Source: Palsa-89 sp963824345 (GTDB lineage Bacteria; Acidobacteriota; Terriglobia; Bryobacterales; Bryobacteraceae). From it: DNA of 64,000 bases. The stretch is from assembly GCA_963824345.1 (NCBI GenBank), contig CAWGOZ010000006.1:558001-622000 (forward strand). Reading direction: 5' to 3'. Shown here in pieces: positions 51,415-59,234 of the stretch; position 1 is the first letter of the stretch; each line of letters begins with the position of its first letter. The notes beneath the pieces are model-generated. The model was not told the DNA's origin, did no database searches, and saw only the letters and a program-made list of their open reading frames with translations. The translations under genes were made by a program, and so were the position numbers.

Positions 51415-52814
51415 AAGCTCGTACCATCATCGAGAAGATCTGGGACAACCACGTAGTAGCCGAGCGACCAGGGGCGCCCACGCTGCTGTACATCGATTTG
51501 CACCTGGTGCACGAAGTGACGTCCCCACAGGCGTTCGACGGGCTGCGCGCCCGAGGCTTGAAAGTAAGAAGGCCCGACCTGACGGTTGCTACCACCGATC
51601 ACAGCACGCCGACCACGCCGCGCGGGCTTCCGATCGTGGACAAGATCGCGGCCACGCAAGTGGAACGGCTAATACAAAACTGCAAGGAGTTCGGCATTCA
51701 CTGCTATCCGCTGGGCAGCGACAAGCAGGGCATCGTACACGTGATCGGACCGGAGTTGGGCTTAACGCAACCGGGTATGACGGTGGTTTGCGGCGATAGC
51801 CACACCGCGACGCACGGAGCCTTGGGTGCATTGGCCATCGGAATCGGCACCAGCGAAGTCGAGAATACGCTGGCCAGCCAGTGTCTGCTGCTGAAGCGGC
51901 CGCATAGCTATCAGGTGCGCGTGGATGGCGCATTAAAGCCGGGCGTCTCGGCCAAGGATATTATTCTGGCGCTGATTGCGCGCATCGGGATTGGCGGAGG
52001 AACGGCCTCGATTTTCGAATATTGCGGGTCGGCGATCCGGGCGCTGTCGGTAGAAGAGCGCATGACGGTGTGCAATATGTCGATCGAGGCAGGCTCGCGG
52101 GCGGGCTTAGTCGCGCCGGACGACACCACCTATCAATACGTGGCGGGGCGCGAGTATGCGCCCAAAGGTGCCGCGTGGGACCAGGCCGTGGAGCGCTGGC
52201 GGAAGTTGCCGACCGATGAGGGCGCGGCGTACGACAAGAGCATCGTGATCGACGCGGCCGCGCTCGAGCCGATGATCACGTTCGGAACGAACCCGGGCAT
52301 GGGGATTCCGATCCGGGGCGCGGTGCCCGATCCAAGCGACATAACCGATCCGCTGGAGCGCGATTCGCTAAAGAGCGCTCTCGCGTATATGAATCTGCCG
52401 GCCGGGAAACCGCTGTTGGGGCACGCCATCAACGTGGTGTTCATCGGAAGCTGCACCAATTCGCGGATCTCGGATCTGCGCATCGCGGCCGGCGTGCTGA
52501 AGGGCCGCAAGGTGCATCCGGGCGTGCGCGTGCTGGTGGTGCCTGGGTCGCAGCAGGTGAAGGCGCAGGCGCAGGCCGAGGGTCTGGATCAGATCTTCCG
52601 CGACGCGGGCGCGGACTGGCGCGAAGCCGGATGCTCGATGTGCATCGCCATGAACGGCGATCAATTGCAACCGGGCGAATATAGCGTATCGACCAGCAAT
52701 CGCAATTTTGAAGGGCGGCAAGGCAAGGGCGCACGGACGTTCCTGGCGAGTCCGATGACGGCAGCGGCCTCGGCCATCTCGGGCAAGGTGAGCGATGTAC
52801 GCGAGTTACTGTAA
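51411..52814 (+). CDS. leuC: 3-isopropylmalate dehydratase large subunit
   Basis: This encodes 467 residues of the aconitase family. Fe-S cluster ligands are visible in VVFIGSCTNSRISDLRIAAG and in AGCSMCIAMNGDQL. The N-terminal VCGDSHTATHGALGALAIGI block is diagnostic. With LeuD it isomerises 2- to 3-isopropylmalate. The start overlaps the leuB stop, and leuD follows after 15 bases with a strong AAGGAGG ribosome-binding site. Confidence 0.96.
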   Translation: MKARTIIEKIWDNHVVAERPGAPTLLYIDLHLVHEVTSPQAFDGLRARGLKVRRPDLTVATTDHSTPTTPRGLPIVDKIAATQVERLIQNCKEFGIHCYPLGSDKQGIVHVIGPELGLTQPGMTVVCGDSHTATHGALGALAIGIGTSEVENTLASQCLLLKRPHSYQVRVDGALKPGVSAKDIILALIARIGIGGGTASIFEYCGSAIRALSVEERMTVCNMSIEAGSRAGLVAPDDTTYQYVAGREYAPKGAAWDQAVERWRKLPTDEGAAYDKSIVIDAAALEPMITFGTNPGMGIPIRGAVPDPSDITDPLERDSLKSALAYMNLPAGKPLLGHAINVVFIGSCTNSRISDLRIAAGVLKGRKVHPGVRVLVVPGSQQVKAQAQAEGLDQIFRDAGADWREAGCSMCIAMNGDQLQPGEYSVSTSNRNFEGRQGKGARTFLASPMTAAASAISGKVSDVRELL

Positions 52815-52829
52815 GGAGGTTTCGCTGTA

Positions 52830-53426
52830 ATGGAAAGGTTCACGCCGTTTCAGAGCCGCATGGTGGTAATTGCGCGCGACAACATCGACACCGATCAGAT
52901 CATCCCGGCGCGCTTCCTGAAAACGATTTCGAAGGACGGCCTGGGCGATCAGCTTTTCTACGATTGGCGCTACGATGCAGAGGGCAAGCCGAAGCCGGAT
53001 TTCGTCTTGAATAAACCGGAATCAAAAGCCTGCCGGGTCCTACTCGCGGGCGACAATTTCGGATGCGGCAGCTCGCGCGAACACGCGCCGTGGGCGCTCA
53101 CGCAGTACGGGTTCCGCGCGGTGATCAGCACTTCGTTCGCCGATATCTTCAAAGGAAACTCCCTGAAGAATTCGCTGCTGCCGATCGTGGTGCCGCCGGA
53201 TGCGCATGCCGAGCTATTTCAAAACCAGACGGGCACGGTGCAGGTGGATCTGACGGCGCAAACTTTGACGCTGCCTGGCGGACGGACAGTGAGGTTCCCG
53301 GTGGACGATTTCGCCAAGCATTGTTTGCTCGAGGGCATCGACGAACTGGGTTACATCTTGCAGCAGGAGCCGGCCGTCGCGGCATTTGAAGCGGCGCATC
53401 CGGCCGGGATTGACACGCGAGCTTGA
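52830..53426 (+). CDS. leuD: 3-isopropylmalate dehydratase small subunit
   Basis: This encodes 198 residues. The swivel-domain signature GDNFGCGSSREHAPWALTQY and DNIDTDQIIPARFLKT identify LeuD. It partners LeuC. Its stop nearly meets the convergent ParE gene (53428), leaving no room for a separate terminator between the two genes. Confidence 0.95.
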   Translation: MERFTPFQSRMVVIARDNIDTDQIIPARFLKTISKDGLGDQLFYDWRYDAEGKPKPDFVLNKPESKACRVLLAGDNFGCGSSREHAPWALTQYGFRAVISTSFADIFKGNSLKNSLLPIVVPPDAHAELFQNQTGTVQVDLTAQTLTLPGGRTVRFPVDDFAKHCLLEGIDELGYILQQEPAVAAFEAAHPAGIDTRA

Positions 53427-53427
53427 G

Positions 53428-53732
53428 TTAAGGCCGCTGACGGAACGCTCTCCGCTGGGCGCGTTTGCCATGCAGCACTCGCGAGATAAGGATCTTCCCG
53501 GGTAGCATACGATAGTAAATGAGATAATTTCCCATGGGAAACTTCCGTACGCCGCCGGGCGGCAGATCGGGACAGTTCACGCCCGCGCGAGGGCTCATCG
53601 CGATAGACGCGAAGGTCTGATCGAACTTCCAAATGAGACGACCCGCGGTTTCCGCGCCTGCCCGGTCCGCGATGTAGTTCCAGATGCCGTCCAGATCGGC
53701 CTGGCATCGCCGGATATTCGGTAGCGGGTCAC
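53428..53732 (-). CDS. parE: ParE-like toxin, frameshifted near its N terminus
   Basis: The GTG at 53732 overlaps the parD stop (GTGA) and starts the ParE N terminus TRYRISGDA. At about 53700-53705 the frame breaks. The next frame gives QADLDGIWNYIADRAG, continuing to RMLPGKILISRVLHGKRA, the full remainder of a RelE/ParE toxin, to a stop at 53428. Adding one C (GCC to GCCC) restores a protein of about 101 residues, the family length. ParE toxins poison gyrase. In the DNA as given, translation from the GTG would yield only a short nonsense product. A long open frame from 53916 contains the C-terminal part but is not the native start. Confidence 0.65.
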
Positions 53733-54061
53733 CCGCGCGCGGCTTTGCTTTTGGCCGCGAGGCGCTTCTTGCCGCGAGCGATGATGTCACCGAAGAAGCG
53801 CTGAAGGTCTTCGCGTGACTGGACCTCAACAAAATCGCCTCGCTCAATTGAGGCAAATCCCTGCCGGACGGCCTCCTGGACGTTGTCGGGATCTTCGATC
53901 GTGGATTGTTGGGCAACCATTTCCTCTTGCTCCAACCGGCGCAGGGCTTCGCGTACTACTTCACTTGCATTCGAGTATCTGCCGCTTTTTACCTTGTCCC
54001 GGATGAACTTCGAAAAATGAGGGGTGATGGAAACATTGAGCTGGCGGGCGTTGGTTGACAT
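53729..54061 (-). CDS. parD: ParD-like antitoxin
   Basis: This encodes 110 residues. The N-terminal ribbon-helix-helix LNVSITPHFSKFIRDKVKSG then RYSNASEVVREALRRLEQEE is the ParD/CC2985 type. The C-terminal half is acidic, then ends in a lysine/alanine-rich tail. It overlaps the toxin start by GTGA, so translation is coupled. A TATAAT lies eleven bases before the start codon. The antitoxin appears intact, unlike its toxin. Confidence 0.85.
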   Translation of the reverse strand: MSTNARQLNVSITPHFSKFIRDKVKSGRYSNASEVVREALRRLEQEEMVAQQSTIEDPDNVQEAVRQGFASIERGDFVEVQSREDLQRFFGDIIARGKKRLAAKSKAARG

Positions 54062-54071
54062 GTATCAATTT

Positions 54072-54077
54072 ATTATA
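54072..54077 (-). promoter_or_regulatory. -10 element of parDE
   Basis: On the minus strand TATAAT occurs here, inside an AT-rich patch that stands out from the GC-rich surroundings. The predicted transcript start is only a few bases before the parD ATG at 54061, so little or no 5' leader is expected. No -35 consensus was identified. Confidence 0.4.
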
Positions 54078-54101
54078 TTTCTTGACACACACCTCAGTCA
54101 C

Positions 54102-54587
54102 CTACTTCAGCAGGTCGGCCACCTTCGCGATGCCGGCTTTGGCGCACGCGTCATCCATCTCCTGACTGGAGCCCGCGCTGCCCACGCCTCCGATGATTTC
54201 GGCGCCGATCTGGATGGGCACGCCGCCGCCCAGCGCCAAAACATCGGCCACCTCGCGTTGCGGGGCTAGCGCCGGATCGTTGGCCGTGCGCTTCTGAAAC
54301 TCGAGCGTGGAGCTTCGAAATGCGCGGGCGGTGAAGGCCTTGCGGCGGGCCATCTCAGCGGTGTGCGGGCCGGCCTGCTCGTCGCGCAGCAGCACCAGCA
54401 TTTGGCCGGCGCGATCCACCACCACCGCCGACGTATGGAAGCCCCCGGCCTTGCACGCGTCGAGCGTCGCTTCGGCAATGGTCAGCGCCATCCCCACCGA
54501 CATGGTGCGCTGTGTGACCAGACCTTGCGCGCTGGCGTGAGCGGAAACGGCGACCGCCATGAACAGGACGTTTCGAATACTGAACAT
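54102..54587 (-). CDS. secreted GlcG/HbpS-family haem-binding-like protein
   Basis: This encodes 161 residues from the ATG at 54587 (GGAGGTGG upstream); the open frame continues to 55109 but is antisense shadow there. A signal peptide (FSIRNVLFMAVAVSAHASAQ) precedes the GlcG domain: ALTIAEATLDACKAGGFHTS, VVVDRAGQMLVLLRDEQAGP and VADVLALGGGVPIQIGAEII. The fold is that of HbpS/GlcG proteins, some of which bind haem or help glycolate/corrinoid enzymes. Role here unknown. Confidence 0.88.
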   Translation of the reverse strand: MFSIRNVLFMAVAVSAHASAQGLVTQRTMSVGMALTIAEATLDACKAGGFHTSAVVVDRAGQMLVLLRDEQAGPHTAEMARRKAFTARAFRSSTLEFQKRTANDPALAPQREVADVLALGGGVPIQIGAEIIGGVGSAGSSQEMDDACAKAGIAKVADLLK

Positions 54588-54658
54588 GCCACCTCCTTGC
54601 CAGCCGACAATTATACTGATTCGCGGAAGTAGAGGAGGCGCTGTGCCCAGCCGGGCGC

Positions 54659-55555
54659 TCAGTCGAATGGCAGGTCTTTGTGGTCGCGCGCCGCGCTGAC
54701 TACGCCCGATCTCGCCAGGAACGGATACGGATTCACCGGCGTACCGCCCATCCGCACTTCGTAATGTAGATGCGGCGAGGTAACACGGCCGCTGCCGCCA
54801 GAGCGTCCGATCACGTCGCCGCGGCGAACTTCCTGGCCGGGCACGACATCGAAGCGCGAGAGATGGCCGTAGTAGGTCTGCACTCCATTGCCATGGTCCA
54901 CAATGATCAGCCGGCCGTAGCCGCCTTCCCAGTCGGCGTGTTCGACAATGCCGTCGGCAGCCACGCGCACGGGAGTTCCCGTGGGGGCCTGGAGATCCAC
55001 CCCGCTGTGAATCGCGCCTTCGCCGGAAAATGGATCGGTGCGGCCGCCGAAGCCGCTCACCAAGCGGCCTTCCACCGGCCAAAGGCTCGGCCGGATGTGG
55101 GTTTGCCACTGCTTCGGGTAGCTGTGATACATGGCCGAGATGGTGGAGTTCTGAAGGAAATTATAGTTGTTGAGCGATTCGCGGAAGCTCGGCGCCAACT
55201 GGGAATTGCTGGCCAAGTCGGTTGACGTCCCAGGATTGCGCTTCAAACCGTAAGCCACCGAGACTTCGCCGGCAAAGTTCTCCAGCGTGGCCAACTGCTC
55301 GTTCTTTTGATTGGTAACGCGCTGTAGTTCCTGGTACTTCACGCGGAGGGAATCCACTTCCTGGCGGAGGGAATTATAATGCGCTACTTTCCAACTCATG
55401 CGCAAATAGCTGGAAAGAAAAGCCAGCATCGCGATGCAGCATACAATCGAGAGAACGAAACCAGCATAGATCACTTTGTGCGGAATATGTATGCGGCGGA
55501 GTCGCCCGTGGAGCGAATGCGCTAGTACAACCACAAAGTAAGGCTGATGTGGCAT
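54659..55555 (-). CDS. M23 family metallopeptidase, membrane-anchored
   Basis: This encodes 298 residues from the ATG at 55555, which has AAGGAG just upstream. One hydrophobic helix (about residues 30-52, VIYAGFVLSIVCCIAMLAF) anchors it, followed by a short coiled coil (about 60-95). The C-terminal lysostaphin/LytM-type domain (about 170-298) has the zinc-site motifs GAIHSGVDLQAPTG (HxxxD) and SPHLHYEV (HxH). It should cleave peptidoglycan cross-bridges or act as an activator of amidases. The layout is that of ToxR-activated/NlpD-like or sporulation-type M23 proteins. Confidence 0.9.
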   Translation of the reverse strand: MPHQPYFVVVLAHSLHGRLRRIHIPHKVIYAGFVLSIVCCIAMLAFLSSYLRMSWKVAHYNSLRQEVDSLRVKYQELQRVTNQKNEQLATLENFAGEVSVAYGLKRNPGTSTDLASNSQLAPSFRESLNNYNFLQNSTISAMYHSYPKQWQTHIRPSLWPVEGRLVSGFGGRTDPFSGEGAIHSGVDLQAPTGTPVRVAADGIVEHADWEGGYGRLIIVDHGNGVQTYYGHLSRFDVVPGQEVRRGDVIGRSGGSGRVTSPHLHYEVRMGGTPVNPYPFLARSGVVSAARDHKDLPFD

Positions 55556-55735
55556 GGATCTCCTTAGGTTGATTCGGCACGGCCCGAAAGAATACAGCGG
55601 ACGCGGGGGCCGTAGGCCGGAGATTGTCAACTAGGGAACAGGCCCTAGTCTCATGGCAAAGGCTAAGGATAATTCATGTGAAGGATAGGTGTCAAGTTGA
55701 AGAACCGTATTCCACCTTACTCTCCAAGGAGTGAG

Positions 55736-57259
55736 CTAGGTGCGGGGCGCGGCAATGGAGGCGCGAACGGCGCGCTCGAATGCCCAGCCGCGAATGTGGT
55801 TGATCTGTTCCTTCATGGTGCGCGATAGCGGGACGATGCGGACGGCGGTAAGGATGAGATCCTGCTCGGTGACCTGGCGATCGTCCAGGCGCGCCCTGGT
55901 GATCGCCGATACCACGCACTGCTCGATTTCGGCGCCGGTCCAGCCGACGGTGAATTCGGTGAACTGGCGGATGTCGAAAGAGCGGATGTCCACGCCGCGC
56001 CGCGTCAGATGGATTTTGAAGATGGCGATCTGTTCTTCGGCGGATGGCAGGTCGACGAAGAAAACTTCGTCAAAGCGCCCTTTACGGATCATTTCGGCAG
56101 GCAAGCGGTCGATGCGGTTGGAGGTAGCGGCGACGAAAAGCCCGCGCGTCTTCTCCTGCATCCAGGTGAGGAAAAACCCGAAGATGCGTCCCGCCTCGCC
56201 GCCGGTCTCATTGGAGGCAATGCCCATCTCGATTTCGTCAAACCAAAGCACGGCGGGCGACATATCTTCCATCATCTTGCAGGTTTCCACGAACGCGGCT
56301 TCGGGCTTGCCGTGTCGCCCGGAGAAGATCTCGACCATATCGACGCGATACAGGGGAAGCTTGAACTGATGTGCAATGGCCTTCACCGAAAGGCTTTTGC
56401 CGCAGCCGGGAATGCCCATCAGGAGCAGCCCCTTGGGGACGATTTCGGCGTCCAGGCTGTCGCGCATTTCGAACAGCTTGCTGCGTTCGAGCAGCCAGGT
56501 CTTCAGGCCCTCCAACCCACCGACGTCGCCGAGATTGGTTCCATCCGAGATGTACTCCACCACGCCGCTGCGATTGACCAGCAACCGCTTCTCTTCCAGC
56601 AGCGCCGGCATAGCTTCCGGACCCAGGCCGCGGCCGGAGGCGAAGGCGCGCCGCAATGCGTAGCGAGCTTCATCGAGAGTGAGCCCTTGCAGAGCTCGCG
56701 CCACAGGGTATAGCGTATCGAGGCTGGCGCCTGGCAATTCCTCGCCCAAAAAGTCAACCAGCTCGATCAAGTCGGGCGGCCGGAGCTCCAGAAATATAAT
56801 GCTGCGCTCCAGTTCTTCGGGGATGAACTGCACCGGCGAGCTGATGACGACGAACTTGCCCTGATCCACGCCCGCGTCGTACACGTCGCGCAAGCGGCGG
56901 CGAATTTCGGCCGAATCGCGCAGCGGTTCGTGAAAGTCCTTCAGATGAAAGATGCCCGCGCCTTGGTGCGCCAGGATAAAATCCAGCGCGGCGCGAGGGG
57001 CTTCCGTGGAGGGACGGGCGGACTGTTCGCCCTGGCGGCGCAGGCCGTCGGTGAGACTCCAGTTCCAGACCGGCAGCGGAGTAGGCGAAAGCGGTCCCTT
57101 GGCCACTTCGGTCAAGATCCGGACCACGCGCTGCTCCTCGGCCGAGCGGATGTAGGTCAGCGGACGCCCGGATTCCAGGATTTCCCGCACCGTTTTGGCC
57201 GCGCGGCTCTCCGCCGGCTGACTCACCGCGCCGTTCACCGAGGGGCTTTCCGATGTCAT
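55736..57259 (-). CDS. Ycf46-like AAA ATPase
   Basis: This encodes 507 residues from the ATG at 57259; the frame is open to 57322. The N-terminal half (about 1-230) matches the Ycf46 type, with IFLELRPPDLIELVDFLGEE. The AAA module (about 235-480) has Walker A GIPGCGKS, Walker B VLWFDEIE, sensor FVAATSNRIDRLPAEMIRKG and arginine finger GRFDEVFF. Ycf46 proteins are poorly characterised; some affect CO2 uptake in cyanobacteria. No membrane segment. It is divergent from the PQQ sugar dehydrogenase at 57332. The start has no clear ribosome-binding site. Confidence 0.88.
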   Translation of the reverse strand: MTSESPSVNGAVSQPAESRAAKTVREILESGRPLTYIRSAEEQRVVRILTEVAKGPLSPTPLPVWNWSLTDGLRRQGEQSARPSTEAPRAALDFILAHQGAGIFHLKDFHEPLRDSAEIRRRLRDVYDAGVDQGKFVVISSPVQFIPEELERSIIFLELRPPDLIELVDFLGEELPGASLDTLYPVARALQGLTLDEARYALRRAFASGRGLGPEAMPALLEEKRLLVNRSGVVEYISDGTNLGDVGGLEGLKTWLLERSKLFEMRDSLDAEIVPKGLLLMGIPGCGKSLSVKAIAHQFKLPLYRVDMVEIFSGRHGKPEAAFVETCKMMEDMSPAVLWFDEIEMGIASNETGGEAGRIFGFFLTWMQEKTRGLFVAATSNRIDRLPAEMIRKGRFDEVFFVDLPSAEEQIAIFKIHLTRRGVDIRSFDIRQFTEFTVGWTGAEIEQCVVSAITRARLDDRQVTEQDLILTAVRIVPLSRTMKEQINHIRGWAFERAVRASIAAPRT

Positions 57260-57331
57260 TGACACTTCTATAGTAAGACGGCGGAACCGGTGAAAAAGTC
57301 CAACGGCCGGATTTGATAACATTCACACACG

Positions 57332-58633
57332 ATGAAACAGTTGGCTATGGTCGCGGCCGGTTGGCCCTGCATGCTCGGGTGCCTATGGGCCCAAACGCAA
57401 ACGAACGCGACTGTTCCCTATAAACCGAAACCGGCGTTTCCCGGCCAGACGGAAGCGCCTGCGCCGGCGAAACCGTCCCCGCCATTTGAAATTCAAACCA
57501 TCACGAACCGGCTGAGCGCGCCCTGGTCGGTAGCGTTTTTGCCGGACGGCAATTTCCTGGTCACCGAAGGCGCGGGGACCATGCGGATCGTGCGGCCGGG
57601 CGGCCTGGTTTCGGCCCCCATCGCGGGAGTACCGGGCGTAAAAGTGGTAGCGGCGCAAGGTTTGCACGACGTGCTGCTGGACCCCGGCTTCGCCAAGAAC
57701 CGGCTGCTCTATTTCACCTATTTCGCCCCGCCGCGCGGCGAGGATCCGGCGATCTGGCCGACCGAATTTTTCTACGAGCGGGTCTGGACCAAGCCGCTGG
57801 CCGAACGCCGTACGCTCTCGCTCGGAATGGAGCGCGTGGCGCGGGCGCGCTTGAGCGACGACAACAAACGGCTGGAGGATTTTCGGATTTTGATCGATGG
57901 CGGCGGCGAGCGCCGGATCGTTCTGGCGCCGGACGGCACGCTGCTGGTTACGGGCGCCGATCGTTTCCGCTTTTATGACTCGGATTTGGACGGCGTGGAG
58001 CATGATTTTACCGATAATCCGGATATTCGCCGCAATTTCTCGGGGCGAGTGATTCGAATTAACCGCGATGGGTCCATTCCGAAGGACAATCCGTGGCTGA
58101 ATCGCGTGACGGTTTTACCGGAGACGTTCGCGCACGGGCTGCGCGATCCGGAAGGCGCGGCGATCAATCCCGCGACCGGCGAGCTATGGGCCACCGATCA
58201 CGGGCCCCAGGGCGGCGACGAGATCAACATCATCCGCGCGGGACGCGATTACGGCTGGCCCGATATTTCCTGGGGGACTCAATACGACGCGCGGCGCACC
58301 GACGGGCGCAAGAACGTTCCTGTGGGAAACGGCCTGCACAGCATGCCCGGAGTGGAGGAGCCGATCTACTTTTGGGTACCATCCATCGCGCCGTCGGGCA
58401 TGATGTTCTACACCGGCGATCTGTTTCCGGAATGGAAAGGCAACGTGTTTGTCGGCGCGCTGGCCGGGCAGCATCTGGCGCGGCTGGTGTTGAATGGCGA
58501 ACGCGTGGTAGCGGAGGAAACCCTGCTTGCCGATTTCAAGCAGCGCATTCGAGACGTCCGGCAGGGCCCGGATGGCGCCGTCTATTTGCTGACCACAGGT
58601 GGCCTGTTCGTGAGGCTGGTACCGAAGAAGTAG
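57332..58633 (+). CDS. PQQ-dependent sugar dehydrogenase (soluble GDH/Hhip-like)
   Basis: This encodes 433 residues. A signal peptide (MVAAGWPCMLGCLWAQ) and a proline-rich linker (about 28-50) precede a six-bladed beta-propeller of the soluble glucose dehydrogenase/Hhip/YliI family. Conserved motifs include SAPWSVAFLPDGNFLVTEGA, GLHDVLLDPGF, AHGLRDPEGAAINPATGELW and DHGPQGGDEINIIRAGRDYG, which holds PQQ and Ca2+ ligands. It oxidises aldoses in the periplasm. It lies 40 bases before the dehydrogenase small-subunit gene, forming a likely three-gene sugar-oxidising operon. Confidence 0.93.
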   Translation: MKQLAMVAAGWPCMLGCLWAQTQTNATVPYKPKPAFPGQTEAPAPAKPSPPFEIQTITNRLSAPWSVAFLPDGNFLVTEGAGTMRIVRPGGLVSAPIAGVPGVKVVAAQGLHDVLLDPGFAKNRLLYFTYFAPPRGEDPAIWPTEFFYERVWTKPLAERRTLSLGMERVARARLSDDNKRLEDFRILIDGGGERRIVLAPDGTLLVTGADRFRFYDSDLDGVEHDFTDNPDIRRNFSGRVIRINRDGSIPKDNPWLNRVTVLPETFAHGLRDPEGAAINPATGELWATDHGPQGGDEINIIRAGRDYGWPDISWGTQYDARRTDGRKNVPVGNGLHSMPGVEEPIYFWVPSIAPSGMMFYTGDLFPEWKGNVFVGALAGQHLARLVLNGERVVAEETLLADFKQRIRDVRQGPDGAVYLLTTGGLFVRLVPKK

Positions 58634-58673
58634 CTCGGTTGCAGACCAGCAGCCGGATCGAGCAAGATGGATC

Positions 58674-59234
58674 ATGCAATCCACCCGGAGGCTGTGGCTG
58701 TCGCAATGCGCCGGAATCGCGGCGCTGGCTGAAATTGCCGCGGCACGGCAGCACGCGCATCAAGCCCTGCAATCGTCCACTCCACCGGCGTTCCAGACGC
58801 TGGATGCGGCCGCGGCGGTGGAGATCGATGCGATCACGTCCCAGATTATTCCTTCTAGCGACGGCCCCGGTGCTCACGAAGCCGGCGTGGTCTATTTCAT
58901 CGATCGCGCGTTGTCCACTTTCGACGCGCATTTACGCGAAGCCTATCGCACCGGCTTGGCCGAGGTGCAGAAGAAGCGCCAGGAACTCTACCCGAGTTCG
59001 ACCAGCATCGCCGCGCTTTCGAATGCACAGCAGATACAGTTGATCAAAGCTATCGAGAGCACCGAGTTTTTCGAACTGCTGCGCACGCACACGATGTACG
59101 GCTTCCTCGGCAATCCCAGCTACGGCGGCAATCGCGATCGGATCGGGTGGAAGCTGATCGGCTTTGAAGATCGCATGGCATTTCAACCTCCGTTCGGCTA
59201 CTACGACACGCCGGGAAACGCCGAAAGCAAATGA
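58674..59234 (+). CDS. gluconate 2-dehydrogenase subunit 3 family protein
   Basis: This encodes 186 residues. The N terminus STRRLWLSQCAGIAALAEIA is a twin-arginine-like signal, partly matching the consensus. The rest matches the small (gamma) subunit of membrane-bound GMC dehydrogenases: IDAITSQIIPSSDGPGAHEA, VYFIDRAL, TEFFELLRTHTMYGFLGNPS. The subunit is thought to carry the signal that exports the folded flavoprotein partner through Tat. It overlaps the GMC gene by ATGA. Confidence 0.93.
   Translation: MQSTRRLWLSQCAGIAALAEIAAARQHAHQALQSSTPPAFQTLDAAAAVEIDAITSQIIPSSDGPGAHEAGVVYFIDRALSTFDAHLREAYRTGLAEVQKKRQELYPSSTSIAALSNAQQIQLIKAIESTEFFELLRTHTMYGFLGNPSYGGNRDRIGWKLIGFEDRMAFQPPFGYYDTPGNAESK

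Noticed and set aside
53733..53916. Extended start for the ParE toxin at 53916
   Set aside because: That segment is antisense/out-of-frame text over parD; the family N terminus TRYRIS begins at the GTG overlapping the parD stop.
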